From: a virus
Length of the DNA: 27,948 nucleotides
Virus record (IMG/VR): IMGVR_UViG_3300029265_000645
Location: 1-27,948 of that record
Direction: 5' to 3' (one strand)
Shown: positions 27,481 through 27,948 of the stretch, piece by piece
How the letters are laid out: every line of letters begins with the position of its first letter
Numbering within the stretch: position 1 is the stretch's first letter
Made by a program: the position numbers and the translations under genes
Notes under the pieces: generated by a model
What the model saw: the letters and a program-made list of their open reading frames with translations, nothing else
What the model was told of the DNA's origin: nothing
The model's database searches: none

Positions 27481-27948
27481 TTATTTAAATGTATAATTAA
27501 TACCTACTGTGGATTGAAATAATTCACTGTCCCACATTTTAGAATATTCTCCTTCTACAAATACTCCTAGGTGTTTTCCTACTTTCCAACCAAAATTAAC
27601 TCCATAGGAATAATCATTCCATTGTTCTAGTTCTGCATTTGCCATTAATCCTCCTTTACCCCAATTGTTTCTATTTAGATATGAAAATTCTTCATCTCCA
27701 GCTACATATTTGTGAAAGGGAAGAATGTAATTTGCGTATGCATGTAACCAAAATTTATTTTGATAATGGTAATAATCAAAACCAACTATAGGTGCTATTT
27801 CAACCCAAGGATCTAACAATTCCCATTGTTCTCCGTTGTATCGATTCATTAAATCAGTAAATACATTTTCTCTAAAGTCAAGATCAGAATAAGCTACTAT
27901 ATTCCCGTCTGCATCTTTCCAGATCCAGTCTTGTGTTTCTTCTCCAGT
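27481..27948 (-). CDS. Outer-membrane-type beta-barrel protein, 5' end beyond the window
   Basis: The frame is open to the right edge, giving 155 residues of the C-terminal part; the ATG at 27849 is internal, not a start. The sequence alternates polar and aromatic residues in strands (WLHAYANYILPFHKYV, YSYGVNFGWKVGKHLGVFVEGEYSKMW) and ends STVGINYTFK, the terminal strand pattern of outer-membrane barrels. The N-terminal part visible here (DWIWKDADGNIVAY) carries more polar turns. A phage-encoded barrel could alter receptors or block superinfection, but could also be a virion-associated protein. Confidence 0.72.
   Translation of the reverse strand, partial: TGEETQDWIWKDADGNIVAYSDLDFRENVFTDLMNRYNGEQWELLDPWVEIAPIVGFDYYHYQNKFWLHAYANYILPFHKYVAGDEEFSYLNRNNWGKGGLMANAELEQWNDYSYGVNFGWKVGKHLGVFVEGEYSKMWDSELFQSTVGINYTFK

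Noticed and set aside
1-27948. A bacterial chromosome segment carrying groESL and queuosine genes
   Set aside because: The T4-type clamp, both T4-type clamp loader subunits, the split family B polymerase, dense overlapping small genes on one strand and many unknown small proteins point to a phage.
1-27948. CRISPR arrays, insertion sequences or attachment sites
   Set aside because: No regularly spaced repeats, transposase motifs or terminal inverted repeats were seen; the Cas4-like nuclease stands alone.

Overview
The window looks like part of a large tailed-phage genome, most likely a T4-like myovirus that infects a member of the Bacteroidetes (flavobacteria-like). It is A+T-rich and very tightly packed, and every supported gene is on the minus strand, with frequent 1-20 base overlaps (TAATG, ATGA). 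A T4-type replisome is recognisable: gp43-type family B polymerase, gp44 and gp62 clamp loader, gp45 clamp. The host assignment is an inference from AT-rich starts without clear Shine-Dalgarno sites, signal peptides ending in SYSQ or ISQ, and a short histone H1-like protein of a kind common in Bacteroidetes.

Layout in the direction of transcription (high to low coordinates). 27948-24425: envelope and membrane genes (a beta-barrel protein, a secreted thioredoxin-fold protein, several small membrane proteins, a DUF5675 protein, a coiled-coil membrane protein) and a 2OG-Fe(II) oxygenase-like protein. 23761-17360: a 7-deazaguanine block with an AT-hook protein, a DpdA-like transglycosylase, QueC, QueD, QueE and FolE. 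Interspersed with it are a thioredoxin, a tRNA-Gln, a zinc-ribbon micro-protein, a second oxygenase and a phosphoribosyltransferase. 17354-12424: a MazG-like pyrophosphohydrolase, a family B DNA polymerase split into two genes by three small genes, and the sliding clamp. 12414-8584: a third oxygenase, then Hsp20, GroES, GroEL and the H1-like protein, ending at a strong terminator. 8569-6037: the two clamp loader subunits and small phage proteins. 6035-1: GT17, a Cas4/RecB-like nuclease, a ribbon-helix-helix protein, two GT4 enzymes, a GT2 enzyme and the start of a methyltransferase, which together form a glycosylation region.

The most striking system is the apparently complete route from GTP to a 7-deazaguanine (FolE, QueD, QueE, QueC) beside a DpdA-like base-exchange enzyme. 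This predicts that the phage replaces some guanines in its DNA with a 7-deazaguanine. QueC lacks all four of its usual zinc cysteines, and QueD appears to have lost two of its three zinc histidines, so the chemistry may be divergent. A second notable signal is a repeated motif, TTCGTATATT on the coding strand. It occurs nine times in the minus orientation, mostly a short distance before genes, and I found no plus-orientation copy; it is probably a phage promoter element.
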